Positions 33,560 through 41,763 of a stretch of 64,000 nucleotides of DNA are shown one piece after another. The stretch is from the NCBI RefSeq assembly GCF_000166055.1, contig NC_014664.1, positions 2,449,501-2,513,500 on the forward strand. Direction: 5' to 3'. The notes under the pieces were generated by a model. That model did no database searches. It saw only the letters and a list, made by a program, of their open reading frames with translations, and was not told the origin of the DNA. This DNA is from Rhodomicrobium vannielii ATCC 17100. Lineage in GTDB: Bacteria; Pseudomonadota; Alphaproteobacteria; Rhizobiales; Rhodomicrobiaceae. Every line of letters begins with the position of its first letter. The first letter of the stretch is position 1. Made by a program: the position numbers and the translations under genes.

Positions 33560-34153
33560 TTAAACCTTCAAGCCCCGGCTGCCCGGCTTCACCGGAGGTA
33601 CACCTTTGACGGAGGCAGGGATTTGATCGGGCGGGAAGATGGGAATGTCAAGCCGAATGAGGGGGACGAAAGGCACCGGCAGCTTCGCGCGGCCGCCGGA
33701 GCGGTCGACGAGCGACGCGGCTGCGACAACGGTTCCGCCCGCCGCTTCCGCAGCTTCGATGCATTCGCGCGAGGAAAGGCCGGTTGTGACGACATCCTCG
33801 ACCATGATGCATCGCTGGCCCGGCTCGATGCGGAAGCCGCGCCTGAGCGCGAACACCCCGTCCACGCGCTCGAAGAAGATCGCAGGCAGGCCAAGCTGGC
33901 GGCCCATCTCATAGCCGACGACGACGCCGCCCATGGCGGGCGACACGACGAGATCTATGCCGTCGGCGAGGCCCGCGGCGCGGATCTTCCCGGCGAGCGC
34001 TGCGCAGAGCCGTTCGGCGCGCTTCGCGTCCATCAGCACCCGAGCGCATTGGAGATAGGCGGTCGAGTGGTTGCCCGACGACAGCACGAAGTGGCCTTCG
34101 AGCAGCGCGCCAGCGTCGCGGAATTCTGTGAGCACGGCATCGTCGGTAAGCAT
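33560..34153 (-). CDS. pyrE: Orotate phosphoribosyltransferase
   Basis: PyrE joins orotate to PRPP to form orotidine 5'-phosphate in pyrimidine synthesis. The 197-residue protein has the PRPP-binding motif MVEDVVTTGLSS (about 116-127), the FVLSSGNHS segment (about 22-30) with the substrate-binding residues, and AMGGVVVGYEMGRQLGLP. It lies 30 bases downstream of rsh in the same direction, the standard order in Rhizobiales. Confidence 0.95.
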   Translation of the reverse strand: MLTDDAVLTEFRDAGALLEGHFVLSSGNHSTAYLQCARVLMDAKRAERLCAALAGKIRAAGLADGIDLVVSPAMGGVVVGYEMGRQLGLPAIFFERVDGVFALRRGFRIEPGQRCIMVEDVVTTGLSSRECIEAAEAAGGTVVAAASLVDRSGGRAKLPVPFVPLIRLDIPIFPPDQIPASVKGVPPVKPGSRGLKV

Positions 34154-34183
34154 GGGGGATCTTTCGATAGGTAAAGGATTGGG

Positions 34184-36421
34184 TCAGGCGATCACGCGGC
34201 TCGCTGTGCTAACCACGGGGAGGTTTTTGACGCCGTTGACGATATCCGTCAGATGCTTGAGGTCAAGAACCTCAAGGTCGATAAGCATCTCGGTATAGTC
34301 CCTCGCGCGCGTGACCATTTGCAGCTTGTCGATGTTGCCACGCGCCGCGCCGATCACGCTCGCGATGCGGGCGAGGCTTCCCGGCTCGTTGAGCGCGGTC
34401 ACCTGCATGCGCGCGGGGTAAAGTTCGGTCGTGCCTTCCTGAATGTCCCAAGTCACATCGATCCAGCGGTCGAGTTGATCTTCGAAGGCGCGCAGCTTCG
34501 CCGAGTGAATCGGGTAGATCGTGATGCCCTTGCCGGGATCGAGAATGCCGACGATGCGTTCGCCCGGCACGGCGCCGCCCTCCGCGAGCTTGACGATCGG
34601 CGAGCCGTCCGCGTTTTGCAGCGGGACGCCCTTGCTCCGCAATTCCCGGTCTGAGCCGGTGAGAAGCCCCGCCCAGCGGAATTTGAAGCCAGCGACGCGG
34701 CCGAGGTTGAACCAGCCCGCTTCGTCGCGCGTGATGGTGCGGCGCTTCGGCGGCACGTCGCTGCGGAAGTTCGGGTCGAGCGCGCCGAGCACCTCGTCCG
34801 CCGCAATATCGCCCTGTCCCACGGCCGCGAGCAGGTCTTCCGCCGTCTTCATCGCGAAACGCGGCAAGATGGGGGAAAGTTCGGTGTCGGGTGCCTTGTC
34901 GGCGCGCTCCAGCGCAGCCTTCATGATGTCGCGGCCGAGCGCGAGATATTGCTTGCGTACGGCTTCGCGCGTGGCGCGGCGGATGGCCGAGCGCGCCTTG
35001 CCGGTGATGACGGCGTTTTCCCACGCGGCGGGCGGCGTCTGCGCCTCCGACAGGATGATTTCCACCTCGTCGCCGTTCTTGAGTTCGGTCAGAAGCGGCA
35101 TGTGCCGCCCGTTGATCTTCACGCCGACGCAGTGATTGCCGATATGTGTGTGCACCGCATAGGCGAAGTCGATGCCGTTTGCGCCGCGCGGCAGGGCGAT
35201 GAGGCGGCCCTTCGGCGTGAAGCAGAACACCTGATCGAGGAAAAGTTCGAGCTTCGTATGCTCAAGGAATTCTTCGGGATTGTCGCCTTCGAGGAGGTTG
35301 TCGACGAGCTTGCGGAGCCACTGATAGGCTGTGCTCTCGCTCGGTTGCGGCCCCTGAGCGCCGTGTTCGTCGCCGTGCAATTTGGCAAGCGCCGCGAGTT
35401 TGTAGCCCGAATGCGCGGCGACGCCGTACTCCGCGATCTGGTGCATTTCGGCCGTGCGGATCTGCAACTCCACGCGCTGGTGGCGCGGCCCGACGATGGT
35501 CGTGTGGATCGATTTGTAATCGTTGTGCTTCGGTGTCGAGATGTAGTCCTTGAAGCGGCCCGGCACCACGCGCCACGTGCGATGCACGACCCCGAGCGCT
35601 GTGTAGCAATCCTGCACATCAGGCACGATGACGCGGAAGCCGTACACGTCGGACAGTTGCTCAAGCCCGATCTGCTTGTTCTGCATCTTGAGCCAGATCG
35701 AATAAGGCTTCTTCTCGCGGCTGGTGACATCCGCCTTGATGGCCTGCGCTTCGAGCTTGGTCCTGAGTTCGCTGGCGATTTCTTCGGTCAGGCCGCGGTT
35801 CTGTTCGCGCAGCACGTTGAGGCGCGACATGAGCGTTTCGTAAGCCGCCGGATGCAGCCAGCGGAAGGACAATTCCTCCAATTCGTCGCGGATTTCCTGG
35901 ATGCCCATGCGGCCCGCGAGCGGCGCATAGATGTCCATCGTTTCCTGCGCGATGAGCCGACGCTTCTCGGCCTTCATGTGCTCGAGCGTACGCATATTAT
36001 GAAGCCGGTCCGCGAGCTTGACGAGCAGCACGCGCACGTCGCTCGAAATGGCGATCAGAAGCTTGCGGAAATTTTCGGCCTGCTGCGTCTTCTTCGAGAC
36101 GAGGTTCAGCTTTTCGATCTTGGTGAGGCCATCGACGAGCGCGGCGATGTTCGGACCGAAAAGCTTTTCGATCTCGTCCTTCGTGGCCTGCGTATCTTCG
36201 ATGGTGTCGTGAAGAAGGGCGGTCGCGATCGTCTCGTCGTCGAGCTTGAGCCCGGTCAGGATCGCGGCGACCGCCAGAGGGTGGGAAAAATACGGATCGC
36301 CCGAAGCGCGCTTCTGCTGGCCATGTGCCTGCATGGCATAAACGTAAGCGCGGTTGAGCAGCGCCTCGTTGGCCTTGGGATTATAGCTCAGAACTTTTTC
36401 AACGAGATCGTACTGCCTCAT
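34184..36421 (-). CDS. rsh: Bifunctional (p)ppGpp synthetase/hydrolase (RSH)
   Basis: This 745-residue Rel/SpoT homologue makes and degrades the stringent-response alarmone. In order it has an HD hydrolase domain with LLHDTIED (His71, Asp72), a nucleotidyltransferase synthetase domain with the IWLKMQNKQIGLEQLSDVYGFRVIV region (about 240-280), a TGS domain (about 385-450), and a C-terminal ACT domain (about 670-745). Both catalytic halves look intact, so it is bifunctional, as usual for a single alphaproteobacterial RSH. ATG 36421 follows homology; the ribosome site is weak, and GTG 36463 is possible. rpoZ lies upstream. Confidence 0.95.
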   Translation of the reverse strand: MRQYDLVEKVLSYNPKANEALLNRAYVYAMQAHGQQKRASGDPYFSHPLAVAAILTGLKLDDETIATALLHDTIEDTQATKDEIEKLFGPNIAALVDGLTKIEKLNLVSKKTQQAENFRKLLIAISSDVRVLLVKLADRLHNMRTLEHMKAEKRRLIAQETMDIYAPLAGRMGIQEIRDELEELSFRWLHPAAYETLMSRLNVLREQNRGLTEEIASELRTKLEAQAIKADVTSREKKPYSIWLKMQNKQIGLEQLSDVYGFRVIVPDVQDCYTALGVVHRTWRVVPGRFKDYISTPKHNDYKSIHTTIVGPRHQRVELQIRTAEMHQIAEYGVAAHSGYKLAALAKLHGDEHGAQGPQPSESTAYQWLRKLVDNLLEGDNPEEFLEHTKLELFLDQVFCFTPKGRLIALPRGANGIDFAYAVHTHIGNHCVGVKINGRHMPLLTELKNGDEVEIILSEAQTPPAAWENAVITGKARSAIRRATREAVRKQYLALGRDIMKAALERADKAPDTELSPILPRFAMKTAEDLLAAVGQGDIAADEVLGALDPNFRSDVPPKRRTITRDEAGWFNLGRVAGFKFRWAGLLTGSDRELRSKGVPLQNADGSPIVKLAEGGAVPGERIVGILDPGKGITIYPIHSAKLRAFEDQLDRWIDVTWDIQEGTTELYPARMQVTALNEPGSLARIASVIGAARGNIDKLQMVTRARDYTEMLIDLEVLDLKHLTDIVNGVKNLPVVSTASRVIA

Positions 36422-36557
36422 GATCTTGGGCGGCTGCGATCTCGTTCGTGTTTCTAGCTGCACGGCCTCAACTGTCTGTTGGCTCTTAATTTACGCCACG
36501 AGAATAAGTGAAATTCCAGACTTAACCAAGCGTGACGCAGCGCCGTGAACAGCGAAA

Positions 36558-36968
36558 TTATCCCTTGGAGCGTCCGCCGCTTGCGGCCTCGGCCGGAATG
36601 CTGCGCGCGAGCCCCTGAAGAAGCTCTTCTTCGGTGATGCGGTCAATCTGCTGATCGGCGAACTGATCGTCCGGGCCGAGCACATTGGCCTGCCGCGAAC
36701 TCGGCAGCGAGGGCGCAGCTTCGGCCTCGGGCTCGTCGACTTCGACGTGCGATTGCAGCGAATGGATGAGGTCTTCCTTCAGATCTTCCGGCGAAACGGT
36801 CTGATCGGCGATTTCACGAAGCGCCACCACCGGGTTCTTGTCGTTGTCGCGGTCGATCGTGATGGGCGCGCCGGCCGAAACCGCCCGTGCCCTGTGCGCA
36901 GCGAGGAGCACAAGTTCGAAGCGATTCGATACCTTATCAACGCAATCTTCTACGGTGACGCGTGCCAT
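36558..36968 (-). CDS. rpoZ: RNA polymerase omega subunit
   Basis: Omega helps assemble RNA polymerase by chaperoning the beta' subunit. The 136-residue protein starts [32 protein letters not shown] and has the conserved [15 protein letters not shown] segment. The acidic C-terminal extension (about 75-136) is typical for alphaproteobacteria. GAGG with good spacing precedes ATG 36968. It is the first gene of the cluster with rsh and pyrE downstream; because ppGpp binds at the omega/beta' interface in many bacteria, the pairing with rsh is functionally apt. Confidence 0.95.
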   Translation of the reverse strand: MARVTVEDCVDKVSNRFELVLLAAHRARAVSAGAPITIDRDNDKNPVVALREIADQTVSPEDLKEDLIHSLQSHVEVDEPEAEAAPSLPSSRQANVLGPDDQFADQQIDRITEEELLQGLARSIPAEAASGGRSKG

Positions 36969-37072
36969 GAAAACCTCAAATGTTGGGAGGTCGCTAAAAT
37001 AGGACCGCCTGCCAGCATTTGCAAGCTCAAGTTGGCACGCGGGGCTTGCGTGGAGCTTTCCTTGATTCGGCC

Positions 37073-37098
37073 GGAACACTCGCGCCCCACATGCCTTT
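37073..37098 (+). promoter_or_regulatory. Weak EcfG-type promoter before the YflT-like stress gene
   Basis: GGAAC at 37073-37077 is followed after 18 bases by TTT (37096-37098) where GTT is expected. Spacing equals that before the PNPOx gene. One mismatch in a three-base -10 element makes this tentative, but the downstream gene belongs to a stress-linked family. Confidence 0.3.
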
Positions 37099-37144
37099 CC
37101 CCCACAAGAAGAATTGATGCGCCTCCAAATGCGGAAGACACGCC

Positions 37145-37744
37145 ATGACAGTCACCATCACCCACGTCTACGACACCTATGAAAGCGCTGAAAGCGCCAT
37201 ACGAGAGCTTGAGGCGGCCGGTTTCCATCGCGACGAAATCAGCATCATCGGCACCAATGCAAAGGCCGTCGATGATTTCCGCGCGATGGAAGAGAAGGAG
37301 GAAGGCGACGCCGCCGCCACGGGCGCTACGCTTGGCGGCGTAGCTGGCGCGGGCGCAGGCATGCTCGCTTCGCTGGGACTGGTGGCCATTCCGGGCATCG
37401 GTCCGCTGGTTGCTGCGGGCGTTCTGGCGACGACACTGGCGGGCGCGGCCACGGGCGCGGTTGCAGGTGGACTTCTCGGCGGGCTCGTGGCTTACGGCAT
37501 TTCGGAAGACGAAGCTGAAGTCTACGCCGAATCTCTGAAGCGCGGCGGCACGCTCGTTTCGCTTCGCGCGGCTGACGACAAGGCGGACGAAGGCGAGCGG
37601 ATCATGCTCCGCCACCGCCCGGTCGATATGGAAGTGCGTGCCGATCAATATCGGGCCGATGGCTGGCAGGGTTATGACCCGGAGGCGCCCGCTTTTCCAC
37701 AGAAGGAAAGCGGCACCGGTCGGCAACAGCCGCGCGCAATGTAG
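37145..37744 (+). CDS. YflT-like (general stress protein 17M) domain protein with glycine-zipper membrane segment
   Basis: The 199-residue protein begins with the YflT-type domain ([33 protein letters not shown], about 6-38), then a Gly/Ala-rich hydrophobic hairpin (about 58-118, [31 protein letters not shown] and following) that should insert in the membrane as a glycine zipper, a short [20 protein letters not shown] return strand, and a polar tail. Such proteins are widespread in Rhizobiales stress regulons. Exact function is unknown. The possible EcfG promoter upstream agrees with a stress role. Confidence 0.8.
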   Translation: MTVTITHVYDTYESAESAIRELEAAGFHRDEISIIGTNAKAVDDFRAMEEKEEGDAAATGATLGGVAGAGAGMLASLGLVAIPGIGPLVAAGVLATTLAGAATGAVAGGLLGGLVAYGISEDEAEVYAESLKRGGTLVSLRAADDKADEGERIMLRHRPVDMEVRADQYRADGWQGYDPEAPAFPQKESGTGRQQPRAM

Positions 37745-37792
37745 CCGCCCAAGGGAGTGCGCCTTGCGCGCTCCTTTCTCGATGCGCGCCGT

Positions 37793-38065
37793 TTATCGCC
37801 CGCGCGACAATTCCTCGCGGATGATCGCCGTAACGCAAGTTGCGACGATGCCCGGCAGATCCGAACGGAGCGCCACGATCTCGCTTCGCAACGCCGACAC
37901 TTCCTTACGGATGTCGCCGAGTTCGGCCTTGATCTCCAGGAGTGCGTTCTCGTTATCCGTCACCTTGCGGAGGATATGGCGCGACACGGCTTTTTCGCCC
38001 TTCGCGTCTTCTTCCAGAAGCGTTACGCGCCGGTTCAGCGTCGCAATATCGGACTCGTCGTTCAT
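37793..38065 (-). CDS. Small coiled-coil protein of unknown function
   Basis: The 90-residue frame is dominated by heptad-like helices (LNRRVTLLEEDAKGEKAVSRHILRKV and LLEIKAELGDIRKEVSALRSEIVALRSDL), predicting a coiled coil over about residues 10-72, and ends IIREELSRGR. No membrane segment or known domain is present. Low arginine bias and consistent heptads favour a real gene. It converges with the YflT-like gene and is divergent from meaB. Confidence 0.6.
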   Translation of the reverse strand: MNDESDIATLNRRVTLLEEDAKGEKAVSRHILRKVTDNENALLEIKAELGDIRKEVSALRSEIVALRSDLPGIVATCVTAIIREELSRGR

Positions 38066-38196
38066 TTGTGTCTCAGGCCTCGGTTCGCGCCATCATACAA
38101 AGTGGAAAACTGTTTCGCAATTCGTGACCGCCCGTTAAGCTTTTTTGAGCCGCACGCATCTTGTCTGCGGCCCACGGTTCTTCTAAGCCATTTCAC

Positions 38197-39207
38197 ATGA
38201 GCGCTGAATCGCCTCCGCATCCGGATCACAGAGACGTCGAAGACCTTGCACGGGGCGTTCGCTCCGGCAATCGCGTGTCCGTCGCACGCGCCATCACCCT
38301 GATCGAGAGCCGCAAGCCCGCGCATCGCGTGAAGGCGCGGCTTCTGCTCACGACTTTGAACGATGCCGCCGGGAGCGCGCTTCGCGTCGGCATCACCGGC
38401 GTGCCGGGCGCGGGCAAGTCGACCATGATCGACGCGCTGGGAACATTGCTGGTGCGGAAGGGCCATCGCGTGGCCGTGCTCGCCGTCGATCCGTCTTCGA
38501 CGCGGTCGGGCGGCGCGATCCTCGGCGACAAGACCCGCATGGCGACGCTCGCCGCCGAAGAGAACGCGTTCATTCGTCCGTCGCCATCCTCGGGAACGCT
38601 CGGCGGTGTGGCGCGCACCACGCGCGAAACGATCCTTCTTTGCGAGGCGGCAGGCTTCGACGTTATCCTCGTGGAGACGGTCGGCGTCGGGCAATCGGAG
38701 GTCACTGTCGCAGGCATGGTGGATTTCTTCCTCCTACTGATGATCGCGGGCGGCGGCGACGAATTGCAGGGCATCAAGAAAGGCGTGATGGAACTCGCGG
38801 ACATGATCGCGATCACCAAGGCCGACAGCGGCAACGAGCACGCCGCGCGCCGCGCCGCAGGGGATTACCGCGCCGGGTTGCACATCCTCACGCCTGCGAG
38901 TGCCACGTGGAAGCCGCCCGTCATCACGATTTCCTCGCGCGACGGCATCGGCCTTGAAGATTTATGGGCGAACGTGCTGTCCCATCGCGCAACCCTCGAA
39001 GCGACCGGCGAGTTCGCGTCCAAACGCCGCGATCAGGATGTGCGCTGGATGCATGCGATGATCGAGGATCAGATCCGGCAGGCTTTCCTCACGAACGAAG
39101 CGGCCACCGCGAAAATCGAAGCGCTTGAAAGCGAGGTGCGGCGCGGCGCAAAGCCGCCATCCGTCGCCGCCGATGAAGTGACCAGCCTCATCTTCGGGCG
39201 CGCGTGA
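38197..39207 (+). CDS. meaB: Methylmalonyl-CoA mutase-associated GTPase MeaB
   Basis: MeaB is a G-protein chaperone that protects methylmalonyl-CoA mutase and gates loading of its B12 cofactor. The 336-residue protein has the P-loop GVPGAGKST (about 68-76), the DPSSTRSGGAILGDKTRM switch segment, the VETVGVGQSE motif and the base-specificity ITKAD. It was formerly called ArgK. The mutase itself is not in the window. ATG 38197 fits homology; a TTG at 38161 is upstream in frame. pcp starts 4 bases after the stop. Confidence 0.93.
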   Translation: MSAESPPHPDHRDVEDLARGVRSGNRVSVARAITLIESRKPAHRVKARLLLTTLNDAAGSALRVGITGVPGAGKSTMIDALGTLLVRKGHRVAVLAVDPSSTRSGGAILGDKTRMATLAAEENAFIRPSPSSGTLGGVARTTRETILLCEAAGFDVILVETVGVGQSEVTVAGMVDFFLLLMIAGGGDELQGIKKGVMELADMIAITKADSGNEHAARRAAGDYRAGLHILTPASATWKPPVITISSRDGIGLEDLWANVLSHRATLEATGEFASKRRDQDVRWMHAMIEDQIRQAFLTNEAATAKIEALESEVRRGAKPPSVAADEVTSLIFGRA

Positions 39208-39211
39208 CGCG

Positions 39212-39940
39212 ATGGCAGGGGCGAACCCCGTCCGCGTGCTCGTGACCGGCTTCGGCCCGTTTCCCGGCGTGCCGCATAATGCATCGGAAACGCTCGTCCG
39301 CCTCCTCGCGATGCAGGCCGCGTCCCGCACTGCCGAAATCGAACTATCGACCGCCGTGCTTCCTGTATCCTGGGCAACCGCACACGAGGCCGCAAAGAGC
39401 GCCGTTGCCACGTTCGCGCCGGACGCAGTTCTGCATTTCGGCGTTTCGAGGCGCGCGACCGCCTTCGAGATCGAGTCCCGCGCGGTGAACATCAGCGGTT
39501 CGCGCCCCGACGCGCACGGCCATACCTTGCCGCCCATGCCGCTCGTGCGGGCGGGCGCGCCGCTCCTTACGCCGACGCTGGCTCCGCTTCACCTCATCCG
39601 CGCCCTGCGCCGCGCGAACGTCCCGGCGGAACTGTCGCGAAACGCAGGCCGTTATCTGTGCAACGCCCTTTATTATCGGAGCCTCGCGCGCGAAGGCGAT
39701 GGCGGCCCGCTCGCAGCGTTCATTCACATGCCGGTTCTGGGCGATCCTTCGCTGCGCCCGCGCATCACCATCACGGAAGCCGTGGATGCCGCCCGGATTC
39801 TCGTTCAGGCCGCAGCCGAAGCTGTGCTACGCGCAAAGAGGCAAACGGCACGCCACGGCAGGAGTGGACACGGCAATGGATCGCAGACATTTCATCGGGA
39901 TGGGTGGAGCGGCCGCACTCTTTGGCGCGAGCGCGGCTGA
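39212..39940 (+). CDS. pcp: Pyroglutamyl-peptidase I (pyrrolidone-carboxylate peptidase)
   Basis: This cytoplasmic cysteine peptidase removes N-terminal pyroglutamate from peptides. The 242-residue protein starts VLVTGFGPFPGVPHNASE and has the triad Glu86 (RATAFEIES), Cys150 (GRYLCN) and His172 (FIHMP). It is about 25 residues longer than the usual 215 because a basic tail overlaps the next gene by 65 bases in another frame. It begins 4 bases after meaB. Confidence 0.9.
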   Translation: MAGANPVRVLVTGFGPFPGVPHNASETLVRLLAMQAASRTAEIELSTAVLPVSWATAHEAAKSAVATFAPDAVLHFGVSRRATAFEIESRAVNISGSRPDAHGHTLPPMPLVRAGAPLLTPTLAPLHLIRALRRANVPAELSRNAGRYLCNALYYRSLAREGDGGPLAAFIHMPVLGDPSLRPRITITEAVDAARILVQAAAEAVLRAKRQTARHGRSGHGNGSQTFHRDGWSGRTLWRERG

Positions 39941-40694
39941 AGCGGCTGCTGCCGTCTCCGAAAGATCCGGCAGGGCGCTTTCCGATTTCGGCGTGATCGC
40001 GAACGGTGAGGCAGATCAGACGACCGCCATGCAAAAGGCCGTCGACGCCCTCGTCGAAGCGGGGCAGCCGATCCTTGTGCCAGCGGGGCGCTATCGTATC
40101 TCGGGCGTGCAACTCCCGTCCAAGGCGACGCTCGTCGGAACATCAGGCCTCAGCGTTATCGTAGCGCCGCCCGGCCGCGCGGCCTTCGAGTGCGTCGGCA
40201 GGCAGGGGGTGAGCCTGCGCGGCCTGTCCTTCGTCAATCAGGGCGTCGTCGCGCGCGAATGCCGCAATCTAACGGTCGCTGATTGCGAGGTCCTTTCGAG
40301 CGACGGCGACGGCCTCTATTGCGGCGGCTCGGGCCTGCTCGTCACCGGGAACCGCGCGGCATCCTGTGCGAAGGCTGCCATCTGGGTCGAGGGTGACGGT
40401 CTCGTCACAAACAACCTCATCGGCGGCAACGGGCGCTTCGGCCTTCGCATCGGCAGCGCGTGGCGGCTCGGCACCGTGACCGTGATTGCGAACTCCATCG
40501 ACGGGCCTGCGGTCGGCATCGGCGTTTCGAGCGCGGAGCAGGGCTACGCCATGATCGCCATGAACATGATCGCTGGCGCGAAAGAAGGCGGCATCCGAGC
40601 GCTCGACGGCGACACGGTTATCGGCAAGGATCTGACGCGCGGCGGCTCGGAAGCATTCCGCAACCTCGCCATCGCCGCGAATGTATCGATGTGA
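39876..40694 (+). CDS. Tat-exported right-handed beta-helix repeat protein (TIGR03808-like, short form)
   Basis: From ATG 39876, with CAGGAG upstream, the 272-residue protein starts DRRHFIGMGGAAALFGA, a twin-arginine signal. The body has the opening of pectate-lyase-like helices (FGVIANGEADQTTAMQKAVDAL, VPAGRYRISGVQLPS) and short beta-helix turns (VTGNRAASC, VTNNLIGGNGRFGL). It closely resembles the Rhizobiales TIGR03808 family but lacks about 170 residues of the central repeats I remember there. The role is unknown; a periplasmic polysaccharide-active protein is possible. It overlaps pcp by 65 bases. Confidence 0.75.
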   Translation: MDRRHFIGMGGAAALFGASAAEAAAAVSERSGRALSDFGVIANGEADQTTAMQKAVDALVEAGQPILVPAGRYRISGVQLPSKATLVGTSGLSVIVAPPGRAAFECVGRQGVSLRGLSFVNQGVVARECRNLTVADCEVLSSDGDGLYCGGSGLLVTGNRAASCAKAAIWVEGDGLVTNNLIGGNGRFGLRIGSAWRLGTVTVIANSIDGPAVGIGVSSAEQGYAMIAMNMIAGAKEGGIRALDGDTVIGKDLTRGGSEAFRNLAIAANVSM

Positions 40695-41691
40695 GCCGAT
40701 CGTGCCGATTTTGACCATCGAGGAAGCGGAAGACTTGACCGCCAGCGCCCTGCAACGCTCGGGTGCGAACGCCGCTAACGCCGCGAGCACGGCGCGCGCG
40801 CTCGTGGCGGCGGAAGCGGACGGCCTCAAGGGGCATGGGCTGGTGCGCGTCCCGACTTACGCCGCGCAGTTGAAAGCGGGAAAGGTGAAGGGCGACGCGG
40901 TGCCAGCCGCGAGCCAGGCGCGCCCGGCCGCGGTTTTGATCGACGCCGGTTTCGGCTTCGCCTATCCCGCGCTCGAACTCGCGGTGGAACGGCTCGGCCC
41001 GCTTGCCCGCGCGCACGGCATCGCGATGGCGGGCATCACACGTTCGCATCATTGCGGCGCGGCGGGGCTTCCGGTCGAAGCGTTGGCGCGGGCTGGCATC
41101 GTCTCGCTGCTCTTCGCAAACGCGCCCGCCGCCATGGCTCCTTGGGGCGGGCGGACGCCTGTTTTCGGCACGAACCCGCTGGCGTTCGGTTGCCCGCTGC
41201 CGGGCGGCGATCCCATCGTCGTCGACATGTCGCTGTCGAAGGTCGCGCGCGGCAACATCATCGCGGCGAAGCGCAAGGGCGAGGCGATCCCTCCCGACTG
41301 GGCGCTCGACGCGGAAGGCCGCCCGACGACTGACCCGGCGGCCGCGCTGACAGGCACCATGGCCCCGCTCGGCGACGCGAAGGGCGTGGCGCTCGCGCTC
41401 ATGGTCGAGCTTCTGGCCGCAGGGCTGACGGGCTCGCGCTTCGCGGGCGAGGCGACGTCGTTCCTCGACGACATCGGCGAGCCGCCCGCCACCGGCCAGC
41501 TCATGATCGCCATCGATCCGCTCGCCTTCTCGGACGGCGCGCTTGAGCGGTTCGCCGTGCTCGCCAGCATGATAGAAGCGCAGGACGGCGCGCGTCTGCC
41601 TGGAGCGCGGCGGTTCCAGATCCGCGCAGCCTCGCGCCGGGACGGGCTGGACGTCGCAGAGTCTCTGGTGACGGAGATCGCGGCGTTGTAG
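40681..41691 (+). CDS. LDH2/MDH2-family NAD(P)-dependent 2-hydroxyacid dehydrogenase
   Basis: The 336-residue protein belongs to the malate/L-lactate/L-sulfolactate dehydrogenase family, structurally distinct from Rossmann dehydrogenases. Motifs include EADGLKGHGLVRVPTYA, TRSHHCGAAGLPVE with the catalytic His, APWGGRTPVFGTNPLAFGCP, and GDAKGVALALMVELLAAGLTGS. The substrate is not predictable; ureidoglycolate, 2,3-diketogulonate or malate relatives exist. ATG 40681 overlaps the previous gene by 14 bases; GTG 40702 is an equally good start by homology. A palindromic repeat follows. Confidence 0.88.
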   Translation: MYRCEPIVPILTIEEAEDLTASALQRSGANAANAASTARALVAAEADGLKGHGLVRVPTYAAQLKAGKVKGDAVPAASQARPAAVLIDAGFGFAYPALELAVERLGPLARAHGIAMAGITRSHHCGAAGLPVEALARAGIVSLLFANAPAAMAPWGGRTPVFGTNPLAFGCPLPGGDPIVVDMSLSKVARGNIIAAKRKGEAIPPDWALDAEGRPTTDPAAALTGTMAPLGDAKGVALALMVELLAAGLTGSRFAGEATSFLDDIGEPPATGQLMIAIDPLAFSDGALERFAVLASMIEAQDGARLPGARRFQIRAASRRDGLDVAESLVTEIAAL

Positions 41692-41704
41692 CGGTCAGCC
41701 CTCA

Positions 41705-41753
41705 GAGCATGATCCGCAAAAGTGGATGCCGGTTTTGCGATAAGATCATGCTC
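41705..41753. repeat. Dispersed palindromic repeat of Rhizobiales type
   Basis: GAGCATGATC (41705-41714) and GATCATGCTC (41744-41753) are exact complements; inside them CGCAAAA and TTTTGCG (41715-41721, 41733-41739) also pair. The central GTGGATGCCGGTTTT matches the copy at 18128-18199 with one difference. It sits between two convergent genes, where it could serve as a bidirectional terminator. Confidence 0.8.
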
Positions 41754-41763
41754 AGGCAGAAGT

